From NCBI GenBank assembly GCA_017857395.1, contig JAFMDF010000075.1, positions 1-32,419 of the forward strand: 32,419 nt of DNA, in the 5' to 3' direction. The translations under genes and the position numbers were made by a program. Source of the stretch: Bacteroidota bacterium (lineage in GTDB: Bacteria; Bacteroidota; Bacteroidia; Chitinophagales; Saprospiraceae). Below are positions 25,584 to 32,419 of this stretch, piece by piece. The notes below the pieces were generated by a model that worked only from the letters and a program-made list of their open reading frames with translations, did not search any database and had not been told where the DNA came from. How positions within the stretch are numbered: the stretch's first letter is position 1; each line of letters starts with the position of its first letter.

Positions 25584-26933
25584 ATGGCACAAATAGAAGT
25601 ATTAATGCCCAAAATGGGCGAAAGTATTATAGAAGCAACCATTATTCAATGGTCCAAACAAGTTGGAGATACAATTGAATACGAAGAAACTTTATTGGAA
25701 ATAGCGACCGATAAAGTAGATTCAGAAATTCCTTCTCCTGCGGAAGGCGTTTTAGTGAAAACGTTCTTTAACGCAGATGACGTCGTAGCAGTAGGAACCG
25801 TTATCGGATTAATTTCGACGGAAACCGAAGCTACTCCAGAGACGAACAAACCATCAGAAGCTTCGGCAACGATAACGCCTCAAGCTGAAATGGCAACTAA
25901 TGGGGGAAGCGAGCAGGCGCCTGTTTCCGCTGTAAAAATAGAGGTGGAAAAAGCAGCTCGACCTAGTCAAAGTCAACGTTTTTACACACCACTTGTTAGA
26001 AGTATTGCAGCTAAAGAAAATATTGATATTGCTACTTTAGACAGTATTGAGGGAACTGGTACAGATAATCGAGTAACTAAAAGTGATATTTTAGCTTTTG
26101 TTGCCAATCAAAAAAATGAAGTTACTACGGTAAGACCAAGTATTTCAACGGCAGCAACGCCAAATACAATAACAGAAAAAGCAGCGATAACGCCACCAAA
26201 AAAAGTAGCCCAATCTATTAGCGGAGGGATGGAGATTATCGAAATGGATAGAACCCGTCGCTTGATAGCAGACCACATGGTTCGGTCTAAACAGATAGCG
26301 CCGCATGTGACTTCTTTTGTAGAAGTGGATGTAACAGACATCGTTAATTGGCGGAATGGAGTAAAGGATGATTTTAAGGCAAAAAATCAAGAAAATATCA
26401 CTTTTACCCCCATTTTTATAGAAGCAGTCGTCAAAGCGATTAAAGACTTTCCATTAATTAATGTTTCGGTAGAAGGAACGAACATTTTGGTTAAGAAAGC
26501 TATTAATGTAGGGATGGCAACCGCTTTACCATCGGGTAATCTAATTGTTCCTGTTATCAAAGATGCCGACCAATTGAGTTTATTTGGGTTGACCAAGCAA
26601 GTCAATCAATTAGCCCAAAAAGCAAGAACCAATCAATTAAAACCGCAGGATGTTCAAGGAGGTACTTTTACTTTAACGAATGTTGGGACTTTTGGTAATG
26701 TCATGGGAACGCCGATTATTAATCAACCACAAGTGGCGATTTTATCGGTAGGTAAAATTCAGAAGAAACCCGCTGTTTTAGAAACAGAATACGGTGATGT
26801 TATTGCCGTTCGGCAAATGATGTTTCTAAGTTTATCCTATGACCATCGAGTAGTAGATGGAATGTTGGGTGGTTCTTTTCTCCGTAGAGTAGGGGATTAT
26901 TTGGAGCAATTTGATACGACTCAAAAAATATAA
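25584..26933 (+). CDS. 2-oxo-acid dehydrogenase E2 (dihydrolipoamide acyltransferase)
   Basis: 449 residues. One lipoyl domain (about 1-76) with lipoyl Lys44 in EIATDKVDSEIPSP; a linker; a peripheral subunit-binding domain at about 131-171 (YTPLVRSIAAKENIDI, then GTGTDNRVTKSDIL); and a catalytic acyltransferase domain at about 215-445 with SYDHRVVDG, His421 and Asp425. It transfers the acyl group from E1 to CoA. By sequence type it is BCKDH/OGDH-like; by context (between aminoadipate semialdehyde dehydrogenase and glutaryl-CoA dehydrogenase) the likely product is glutaryl-CoA from 2-oxoadipate. The E1 partner is two genes downstream. The E3 subunit is not in the window and is probably shared with other complexes. 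Confidence 0.92.
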   Translation: MAQIEVLMPKMGESIIEATIIQWSKQVGDTIEYEETLLEIATDKVDSEIPSPAEGVLVKTFFNADDVVAVGTVIGLISTETEATPETNKPSEASATITPQAEMATNGGSEQAPVSAVKIEVEKAARPSQSQRFYTPLVRSIAAKENIDIATLDSIEGTGTDNRVTKSDILAFVANQKNEVTTVRPSISTAATPNTITEKAAITPPKKVAQSISGGMEIIEMDRTRRLIADHMVRSKQIAPHVTSFVEVDVTDIVNWRNGVKDDFKAKNQENITFTPIFIEAVVKAIKDFPLINVSVEGTNILVKKAINVGMATALPSGNLIVPVIKDADQLSLFGLTKQVNQLAQKARTNQLKPQDVQGGTFTLTNVGTFGNVMGTPIINQPQVAILSVGKIQKKPAVLETEYGDVIAVRQMMFLSLSYDHRVVDGMLGGSFLRRVGDYLEQFDTTQKI

Positions 26934-26945
26934 TTTATTAAAAAA

Positions 26946-27021
26946 AGTAGCTTAGACCTCTGGTCTGAGTAGCATCGGATTTACGTTATTACTACTACTC
27001 AGACCAGAGGTCTAAGCTACT
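26946..27021. repeat. Perfect 27-bp inverted repeat, operon spacer 3
   Basis: Arms 26946-26972 and 26995-27021 pair without a mismatch over 27 bp, with a 22-nt loop. The arm opens AGTAGCTTAGACC and contains an inner small palindrome (AGACCTCTGGTCT). No strict 7-nt register is seen. The 5' edge is 12 nt after the E2 stop and the 3' edge 18 nt before the next start. Confidence 0.9.
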
Positions 27022-27039
27022 AAAATTAAAATAACTATC

Positions 27040-28251
27040 ATGTCAGCAACCACAACCATAGAAAAAAGTGCAAAAACAGACCGATTTGAAGCACCTGATT
27101 ATTACCAATTAGACGAATTATTAACAGAAGAGCATTTATTAGTGCGTTCAGCTGTTCGAGACTTTGTCAAGCAAGAAGTATCCCCAATTATCGAAGCTTA
27201 TGCAGAAGCAGGTAAATGCCCTGTCCATTTATTCAAGAAAATGGGAGAATTGGGCGCATTAGGACCAAGTTTGCCAGAAAAATACGGCTGTGGTGGCATG
27301 GATGAAATTGCCTATGGCATTATCATGCAGGAATTGGAGAGAGGCGATAGTGGTATCCGTTCTATGGCATCTGTACAAGGGTCTTTAGTCATGTATCCTA
27401 TTTATAAATATGGTTCAGAAGCGCAAAGAATGAAATACTTGCCGCAACTAGCCAAAGGGGAAATGATTGGTTGTTTTGGTTTAACCGAACCAAATCACGG
27501 GTCTGACCCAGGGTCGATGTTGACCACGCTAAAAGAAGACGGAGAAGGTGGCTATATTTTAAATGGAGCAAAGATGTGGATTACCAATTCCCCAATTGCG
27601 GATATCGCTGTTGTTTGGGGAAGAGTAGAGAATGGGCCAATTAAAGGCGTGATTGTAGAAAAAGGCATGAAAGGTTTTTCTGCACCAGTGATTAAAGGCA
27701 AATGGTCTTTACGTGCCTCTATCACAGGAGAATTAGTTTTTGAAAACGTACATATTCCAAAAGAGAATGTGTTACCAAATGTCCAAGGTTTAAAAGGACC
27801 ATTGGGTTGTTTGTCAAAAGCAAGATACGGTATTTCTTGGGGCGCTATTGGCGCTGCGATGGATTGTTATGATTCAGCCTTGCGGTATTCAAAAGAACGC
27901 ATCCAGTTTAACAAACCTATCGGTCAGTTTCAATTAACGCAAAAGAAATTGGCAGAAATGATTACCGAAATCACCAAAGCACAATTATTGTCTTGGCGGT
28001 TAGGCACGTTAGCGAATAAAGGAAAAGCGACACCAGCTCAAATTTCTATGGCGAAAAGAAATAATGTAGACATGGCGATAAAAATTGCCAGAGAAGCTAG
28101 ACAAATTCATGGAGGAATGGGCATTACAGGCGAATATCCAATGATGCGACATAGCATGAATTTGGAATCCGTCATTACCTATGAAGGCACGCATGATATT
28201 CACTTGTTGATCACAGGGATGGATATTACGGGGTTGAATGCGTTTAAATAA
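27040..28251 (+). CDS. gcdH: Glutaryl-CoA dehydrogenase
   Basis: 403 residues, full acyl-CoA dehydrogenase length. It matches glutaryl-CoA dehydrogenases more closely than other acyl-CoA dehydrogenases as I recall them: SVQGSLVMYPIYKYGS, then GCFGLTEPNHGSDPGSM, then KMWITNSPIADIAVVW, then RHSMNLESVITYEGTHDIH. Tyr381-Glu382 in TYEGTHDIH correspond to the Tyr-Glu pair of human GCDH, with Glu382 the catalytic base. It is an FAD enzyme that oxidises and decarboxylates glutaryl-CoA to crotonyl-CoA, passing electrons to ETF. It lies between the E2 and E1 genes, which supports glutaryl-CoA as their product. Confidence 0.93.
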   Translation: MSATTTIEKSAKTDRFEAPDYYQLDELLTEEHLLVRSAVRDFVKQEVSPIIEAYAEAGKCPVHLFKKMGELGALGPSLPEKYGCGGMDEIAYGIIMQELERGDSGIRSMASVQGSLVMYPIYKYGSEAQRMKYLPQLAKGEMIGCFGLTEPNHGSDPGSMLTTLKEDGEGGYILNGAKMWITNSPIADIAVVWGRVENGPIKGVIVEKGMKGFSAPVIKGKWSLRASITGELVFENVHIPKENVLPNVQGLKGPLGCLSKARYGISWGAIGAAMDCYDSALRYSKERIQFNKPIGQFQLTQKKLAEMITEITKAQLLSWRLGTLANKGKATPAQISMAKRNNVDMAIKIAREARQIHGGMGITGEYPMMRHSMNLESVITYEGTHDIHLLITGMDITGLNAFK

Positions 28252-28256
28252 TTTTT

Positions 28257-28322
28257 AGATTAGAGAATAGAGATTAGAGAATAGAGACTTGTCTCGTCTC
28301 TCTAATCTCTGCTCTCTACTCT
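28257..28322. repeat. Inverted 7-nt repeat array, operon spacer 4
   Basis: Forward heptamers AGATTAG, AGAATAG, AGATTAG, AGAATAG, AGACTTG (28257-28291); reverse CGTCTCT, CTAATCT, CTGCTCT, CTACTCT (28295-28322). The array fills the 87-nt spacer, starting 5 nt after the stop and ending 16 nt before the next ATG. The word differs from those in spacers 1 and 2; AGACTTG is shared with the centre of spacer 2. Confidence 0.85.
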
Positions 28323-28338
28323 TCGAAAAATATAAGAA

Positions 28339-30339
28339 ATGACAAAAGTAGAAGCGCCAATTATCCAATATAAAAAAGGCCGGCTTTCCAAAAAGAAGTT
28401 ATTGACATTATATGATGGGCTAGTAAAACCCAGAATGATTGAAGAGAAAATGTTGCTTTTATTGAGGCAGGGGAAGATTAGTAAATGGTTTTCTGGCATT
28501 GGACAAGAAGCCATAGCCGTTGGTGTTGGAATGGCATTAGAAGCAGACGAAATCATTTTTCCGATGCATCGAAATTTAGGCGTTTTTACCAGCCGAGAAG
28601 TGCCAATGGCACGTTTATTTGCGCAATGGCAGGGGAAGTTATCTGGTTTTACGAAAGGCAGAGACCGTTCCTTTCATTTTGGTACGTTAGAGTATGCGAC
28701 GGTAGGGATGATTTCCCATTTAGGGCCTCAATTATCTTTAGCAGCAGGCGTTGCTTTAGCCAATAAATTAAGAGCAGAGAACAAAATAAGTTTAGCCTTT
28801 ACAGGCGAAGGTGGTACCAGTGAAGGCGAATTTCATGAAGCCTTAAATGTGGCGGCAGTATGGCAATTACCTGTGATATTTTTGGTAGAAAATAATGGAT
28901 ATGGCTTATCTACACCGACGAATGAGCAATATAACTGTGCGCATATTTCCGATAAAGGCATCGGATACGGCATGAAATCACTACGGATTGATGGCAATAA
29001 TATCATTGAAGTTTATCAAACCATCAGCAAATTAGCCAAAGAATTACGAGCCAATCCAGAACCTGTTTTATTGGAATGTGTGACCTTTCGACAAAGAGGG
29101 CATGAGGAGGCAAGTGGCGTAAAATATGTGCCAAAAGACTTAATGAATTATTGGAAAGAAAGAGACCCTGTTAATAATTTCGAGCAATTTTTATTGGGAG
29201 AAGGAATAATTGATGAGCAGTATATTAGTGATTTAAAAGCGGGTATCAAAGCAGAAATTAATGAAGCCATTGATATTGCTTTTGCAGAGGATGTTCCAAC
29301 TGCTGATGTGCAAGCAGAATTAGCGGACATTTACAAAGCCCACGATACGACCGCTATCCAACCTGCTACGAATGCAACAAAGGAAATTCGATTTATTGAC
29401 GCCATTACCGATGCTTTAGATACAGGGATGGAACGCTACGAGGAGTTGGTTTTAATGGGGCAAGACATTGCGGATTATGGCGGTGTTTTTAAAATAACGA
29501 ATGGCTTTTTAGAAAAATATGGGGCAGGCCGAGTACGAAATACCCCAATTTGTGAAAGTGCGATTATCGGTGTTGGATTAGGGTTGAGTTTGAAGGGCAT
29601 GAAAGCCATGGTAGAAATGCAATTTGCAGATTTTGCTACTTGTGGTTTTAACCAAATCGTCAATAATTTAGCGAAATCCCATTACCGTTGGGGCGCAAAT
29701 GCAGATGTGGTGGTCCGAATGCCATGTGGGGGAAGTGTAGGCGCAGGGCCTTTTCATTCCCAGACCAATGAAGCGTGGTTTTTCAAAACACCAGGCTTGA
29801 AAATTGTCTATCCTTCTAGTCCTGCCGATGCGAAAGGCTTATTATTAGCGAGTTTAGCTGACCCCAATCCAGTCCTGTTTTTTGAACATAAAGCCTTATA
29901 TCGAAGCCTTTCAGGAGAAGTACCAACGGATTATTATACGATTGAAATTGGTAAAGCGAATTTAGTAACCGAAGGGACACAAGCTTCTATCATCACCTAT
30001 GGATTAGGCGTAAAATGGGCAACCGAAGTAGCCAAGAAATTAGGATTATCTATAGATATTTTAGACCTCCGAAGTTTAGCGCCTTTGGATTATGAGGCGA
30101 TTGAGGAAACCGTAAAAAAGACCAATCGAGTCATTTTATTGCATGAAGACAGTTTAGTTGGTGGAATAGGCGCAGAATTATCTGCCTATATTGCCCAACA
30201 TTTATTCAAATATTTGGATGCGCCTGTTATGCGGGTGGCAAGTATGGATACGCCGATTCCGTTTGCAAAAAGTTTGGAAAAGCAATATTTGCCTGTGGAA
30301 CGATTGGAGGTGACTTTGCAGGAATTGATTGATTATTAG
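28339..30339 (+). CDS. Fused alpha-beta 2-oxo-acid dehydrogenase E1, probable 2-oxoadipate dehydrogenase
   Basis: 666 residues. The N-terminal half (about 20-320) is an E1 alpha domain with the thiamine diphosphate motif running from GEGGTSEG (156-163) to ENN (184-186), and HRNLG (77-81). The C-terminal half (about 349-666) is an E1 beta domain: RNTPICESAIIGVGLGLSLKG, then FADFATCGFNQIVNNLAK, then GAGPFHSQTNEAWF. In many bacteria these are two genes; here they are one chain with a short linker, a form known in Bacteroidota. The type is BCKDH-like, so branched-chain oxo acids are an alternative substrate, but the neighbours argue for 2-oxoadipate. It would work with the E2 encoded at 25584-26933. 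No other lysine gene follows before a 346-nt spacer. Confidence 0.88.
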   Translation: MTKVEAPIIQYKKGRLSKKKLLTLYDGLVKPRMIEEKMLLLLRQGKISKWFSGIGQEAIAVGVGMALEADEIIFPMHRNLGVFTSREVPMARLFAQWQGKLSGFTKGRDRSFHFGTLEYATVGMISHLGPQLSLAAGVALANKLRAENKISLAFTGEGGTSEGEFHEALNVAAVWQLPVIFLVENNGYGLSTPTNEQYNCAHISDKGIGYGMKSLRIDGNNIIEVYQTISKLAKELRANPEPVLLECVTFRQRGHEEASGVKYVPKDLMNYWKERDPVNNFEQFLLGEGIIDEQYISDLKAGIKAEINEAIDIAFAEDVPTADVQAELADIYKAHDTTAIQPATNATKEIRFIDAITDALDTGMERYEELVLMGQDIADYGGVFKITNGFLEKYGAGRVRNTPICESAIIGVGLGLSLKGMKAMVEMQFADFATCGFNQIVNNLAKSHYRWGANADVVVRMPCGGSVGAGPFHSQTNEAWFFKTPGLKIVYPSSPADAKGLLLASLADPNPVLFFEHKALYRSLSGEVPTDYYTIEIGKANLVTEGTQASIITYGLGVKWATEVAKKLGLSIDILDLRSLAPLDYEAIEETVKKTNRVILLHEDSLVGGIGAELSAYIAQHLFKYLDAPVMRVASMDTPIPFAKSLEKQYLPVERLEVTLQELIDY

Positions 30340-30416
30340 TATAATCCAAGATATAAAACTGGTAGTACAATCATTAGGGATACTGACCACCCATATCTTT
30401 TTTGATAGTATTAAGG

Positions 30417-30624
30417 AGCTTTAGCTTCGGCTTTGTCTGTAGATATAGTGGTTACTACTAGCATTTAGAGGGGCTTTAGCCTCGGCACGATTTAAATTAC
30501 GGTGTCGAAGCGATGCTCCTTTATGAATTTCATTGGATATATAGCATTCCTACATACGGGGTCAGGGCTAAAGCCCTTAATTTTGCCAATTTCAAACTTA
30601 TGGGTAATCAGTACGGCTAAAGCC
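30417..30624. repeat. Spacer with four REP-like CTTTAG palindromes
   Basis: The 30340-30685 spacer holds no convincing gene. Four copies of a GGCTTTAGCC-type palindrome occur: AGCTTTAGCT at 30417, GGCTTTAGCC at 30472, GGGCTAAAGCCC at 30565 and GGCTAAAGCC at 30615. The first two read CTTTAG and the last two CTAAAG, so pairs can also form larger hairpins. TCGGC follows the first two. The layout is that of extragenic palindromes. Confidence 0.6.
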
Positions 30625-30685
30625 TGTGCTACCAATTATGACAACTTGAACTACTATTCAACAAAAACAAAACAACCCCTAAAAA

Positions 30686-31066
30686 ATGACAGGAAAAATC
30701 AAGACCCCGAATGGCGAATTAAACATAAAATGGGACGAATCCTGTCAAATCTTACCAGTAATAAAAGCTCACCCAAGTCTAGCAGGAATAGCCAATCACA
30801 TCCAAGGAGAAGTATTTTTTTATCAATATGAACTTGATATTCCGTTTAATGGCCAAGAAAAAGAAGTATTTGAACGAGGAGACGTCGTCTATTGGCGGTC
30901 TGCTACAGATAAGACTAAGTTTGGTATTTTATTGATGTACGGAAAGACGATTGTTGGAGATGGTACACAAATTAGAACAACTTCTGCTGGTATTAAAATT
31001 GGCGAAGTGATAGAAAAGGATGAAATTGAATGGATTACTACCCGAAGTGAGCTAAAATTAGTCTAG
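30686..31066 (+). CDS. Cyclophilin-like fold protein (TM1367/DUF3830-like)
   Basis: 126 residues, no signal peptide or membrane segment. The pattern of an early TPNGELNIKWDESC strand pair, GEVFFYQYELDIPF, RGDVVYWRSATDKTKFGILLMYG and a C-terminal GKI(G)EVIEKDE resembles the small cyclophilin-like proteins of the TM1367/DUF3830 group. That group has a cyclophilin-type barrel and no proven isomerase activity. It is followed 100 nt later by an ornithine cyclodeaminase family gene on the same strand, so the two may be cotranscribed. Function unknown; the fold call is from remembered family patterns and is moderately certain. The 109-residue reading frame that overlaps its start in another frame is a shadow. 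Confidence 0.62.
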   Translation: MTGKIKTPNGELNIKWDESCQILPVIKAHPSLAGIANHIQGEVFFYQYELDIPFNGQEKEVFERGDVVYWRSATDKTKFGILLMYGKTIVGDGTQIRTTSAGIKIGEVIEKDEIEWITTRSELKLV

Positions 31067-31166
31067 CCAAAAAGAAAGAATTATAATCACAACTTTCCAT
31101 CATTGATTTGTAGCATAAAGTTATTATCATTGCCAAAATTATTAAACCAGCACTAACAACAAATCA

Positions 31167-32120
31167 ATGAGCGCACCAAAAATAATCACCCTTCCTCAAA
31201 TAAAAGCAGCCTTAAAAAATATTGATGTATTTACCGATATAGAAAATGGATTTGCTGCGTATGCTAGGGGCGAAGCCGTTATTCCACCAGTCGGAGAGAT
31301 GTTATTTGAAGACCCACCAGGCGAATTGCATATTAAATATGGGTATTTGAAATCAGGCGCTTATTATGTGGTGAAAATAGCTTCAGGTTTTCCACAAAAC
31401 TTTAAGCAAGGTTTGTCTACTGGTCAAGGCATGATGCTTTTATTTGACCAAAAAACAGGCGTCGTTAAAGGGGTGTTGTTAGATGAAGGCTATTTGACAG
31501 AAATTAGAACGGCTGTTGCAGGAGCGCTTGCGGCTAAATATATGGCCCCTAAAAAGATAGCTTGTATTGGCATTGTAGGGACAGGTTTGCAAGGCAAATT
31601 TCAATTAGAACATTTAGCCACTGTAACCACTTGCCGTAAAGTCATCGTTTATGGACGGACACCAGCGAATAGAGCCGCTTATCCAGCCTATTTTGTGGAT
31701 ACAGATTGGGAAATTGAGTTAACAGATGACGTAGCCTATTTAGCAAAAAATAGTCAATTAATTGTCACGACTACGCCTGCTACAGCGCCTTTATTGCAAG
31801 CAGATTGGATAAACCCAGGAACTCATATTACCGCAATGGGTTCAGATACCATCCATAAAATAGAACTAGACCCAGCTATTTTAGGCAAAGCAGATATAGT
31901 CGTTGTAGATAGTTTAAGCCAAAGTGAAAGCAGAGGCGAAATTTATCAGTCCGTAAAAGCAGGGACGCTTAATCGAGCAGACGTCATAGAACTAGGACAA
32001 ATAATTAATGACCCTGAACTTGGTCGTCAAAATGATACGCAAATTACGGTGACGGATTTGACGGGGGTTGCTATCCAAGATTTGATGATTGCGAAGGCTG
32101 TTTTTGAAGGGGTTGAATGA
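31167..32120 (+). CDS. Ornithine cyclodeaminase / mu-crystallin family oxidoreductase
   Basis: 317 residues, the usual length. The substrate part has KIASGFPQN (Lys70) and DEGYLTEIRTAVAGALAAKY (Arg114). The Rossmann part has GIVGTGLQG near 135-143 and ITAMGSDTIHKIELDP, all family landmarks. Members include ornithine cyclodeaminase (ornithine to proline), alanine dehydrogenase-type enzymes and ketimine reductases such as mu-crystallin, which reduces cyclic imines made in the pipecolate branch of lysine breakdown. The nearby lysine genes make the last role worth considering, but nothing in the sequence decides it. It ends with a strong hairpin about 140 nt downstream. Confidence 0.85.
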   Translation: MSAPKIITLPQIKAALKNIDVFTDIENGFAAYARGEAVIPPVGEMLFEDPPGELHIKYGYLKSGAYYVVKIASGFPQNFKQGLSTGQGMMLLFDQKTGVVKGVLLDEGYLTEIRTAVAGALAAKYMAPKKIACIGIVGTGLQGKFQLEHLATVTTCRKVIVYGRTPANRAAYPAYFVDTDWEIELTDDVAYLAKNSQLIVTTTPATAPLLQADWINPGTHITAMGSDTIHKIELDPAILGKADIVVVDSLSQSESRGEIYQSVKAGTLNRADVIELGQIINDPELGRQNDTQITVTDLTGVAIQDLMIAKAVFEGVE

Positions 32121-32256
32121 TTGTTTTATTGTTGAATGGTTATATTGTTGTTGATTGCCGAAAGCGAATTTTTAATAACCAAAAAAATAGGCATTTATCA
32201 ACGAATAAAATGATACGGCAACAATTGTTAAACTATTATCTAGTTCGTCAAATCCG

Positions 32257-32309
32257 TTGTCTTCATTCATCCGTTGAAAGAAAATAGGCCAACGGATGAA
32301 TGAAGACAA
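32257..32309. repeat. Perfect 20-bp inverted repeat near the window end
   Basis: TTGTCTTCATTCATCCGTTG (32257-32276) pairs without mismatch with 32290-32309; loop of 13 nt, no T-tract. ATCCGTTG occurs twice in and before the 5' arm. The rest of 32121-32419 shows no gene. Confidence 0.85.
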
Positions 32310-32419
32310 AGGATAAGTATTAATTTCTTCGGGACTATCTATATCATTCTTTTAAGCTATATCTTAATTCATAACTACCCTAAAAAAGGGTAATTGTTGT
32401 AAAAGTCTTGTTTAGCGAA

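Noticed and set aside
21331-27021. Insertion sequence ends
   Set aside because: The palindromes have no transposase between or beside them and no target duplications that I can see; they look like extragenic palindromes.
25584-30339. E1 and E2 as a plain branched-chain oxo-acid dehydrogenase
   Set aside because: Sequence type allows it, but no branched-chain gene is nearby and both enclose a glutaryl-CoA dehydrogenase next to an aminoadipate semialdehyde dehydrogenase. Kept as an alternative, not the main call.
30502-30831. Plus-strand 109-codon reading frame
   Set aside because: It overlaps the cyclophilin-like gene in another frame and covers the palindrome cluster; composition is not protein-like.

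Overview
The window looks like a chromosomal segment from a member of the Bacteroidota, most likely the Saprospiria (Lewinella/Haliscomenobacter-like). The reasons are the AT-rich composition, two secreted proteins with type IX secretion (T9SS) C-terminal sorting domains, a giant DUF11 adhesin with DEDDHDP-type linkers, A-rich leaders instead of Shine-Dalgarno sites, and a DUF5916 protein. The taxonomic call is inference. I see no rRNA, tRNA, CRISPR array, transposase or phage gene.

Layout. Positions 1-10439 hold the 3' part of a giant secreted adhesin: 54-residue repeats, seven DUF11 modules, SdrD-B-like, CUB-like and HYR-like domains, a dockerin-like and a cohesin-like module, and a T9SS domain. 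A second, small T9SS protein follows (10837-11856), then a 0.7 kb spacer with several hairpins. Next are an OmpA/MotB-like protein and a GntP-family permease on the minus strand, an ECF-type sigma factor with a probable membrane anti-sigma partner on the plus strand, a DUF5916 outer-membrane-type protein and a Nudix hydrolase on the minus strand, and a secreted esterase on the plus strand.

The most coherent block is 21542-30339. A LysR regulator is divergent from five same-strand genes: a saccharopine dehydrogenase/lysine 6-dehydrogenase family enzyme, an ALDH7-type alpha-aminoadipic semialdehyde dehydrogenase, a 2-oxo-acid dehydrogenase E2, a glutaryl-CoA dehydrogenase, and a fused alpha-beta 2-oxo-acid dehydrogenase E1. 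Together they read as lysine breakdown: lysine to aminoadipate semialdehyde, to 2-aminoadipate, (transamination elsewhere) to 2-oxoadipate, to glutaryl-CoA, to crotonyl-CoA. A BCKDH-type E1/E2 would be taking the role that the OGDH-like DHTKD1 fills in animals. A cyclophilin-like small protein and an ornithine cyclodeaminase/mu-crystallin family enzyme follow and may be linked.

The other striking signal is in the spacers. Nearly every gap holds a long inverted repeat, and several are built from degenerate short words in strict register: 7-nt words in four places, 8-nt in one, 6-nt in one. Forward words are followed by their reverse complements. The word differs from spacer to spacer, but the architecture is the same. 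One word family also appears inside the adhesin coding sequence.
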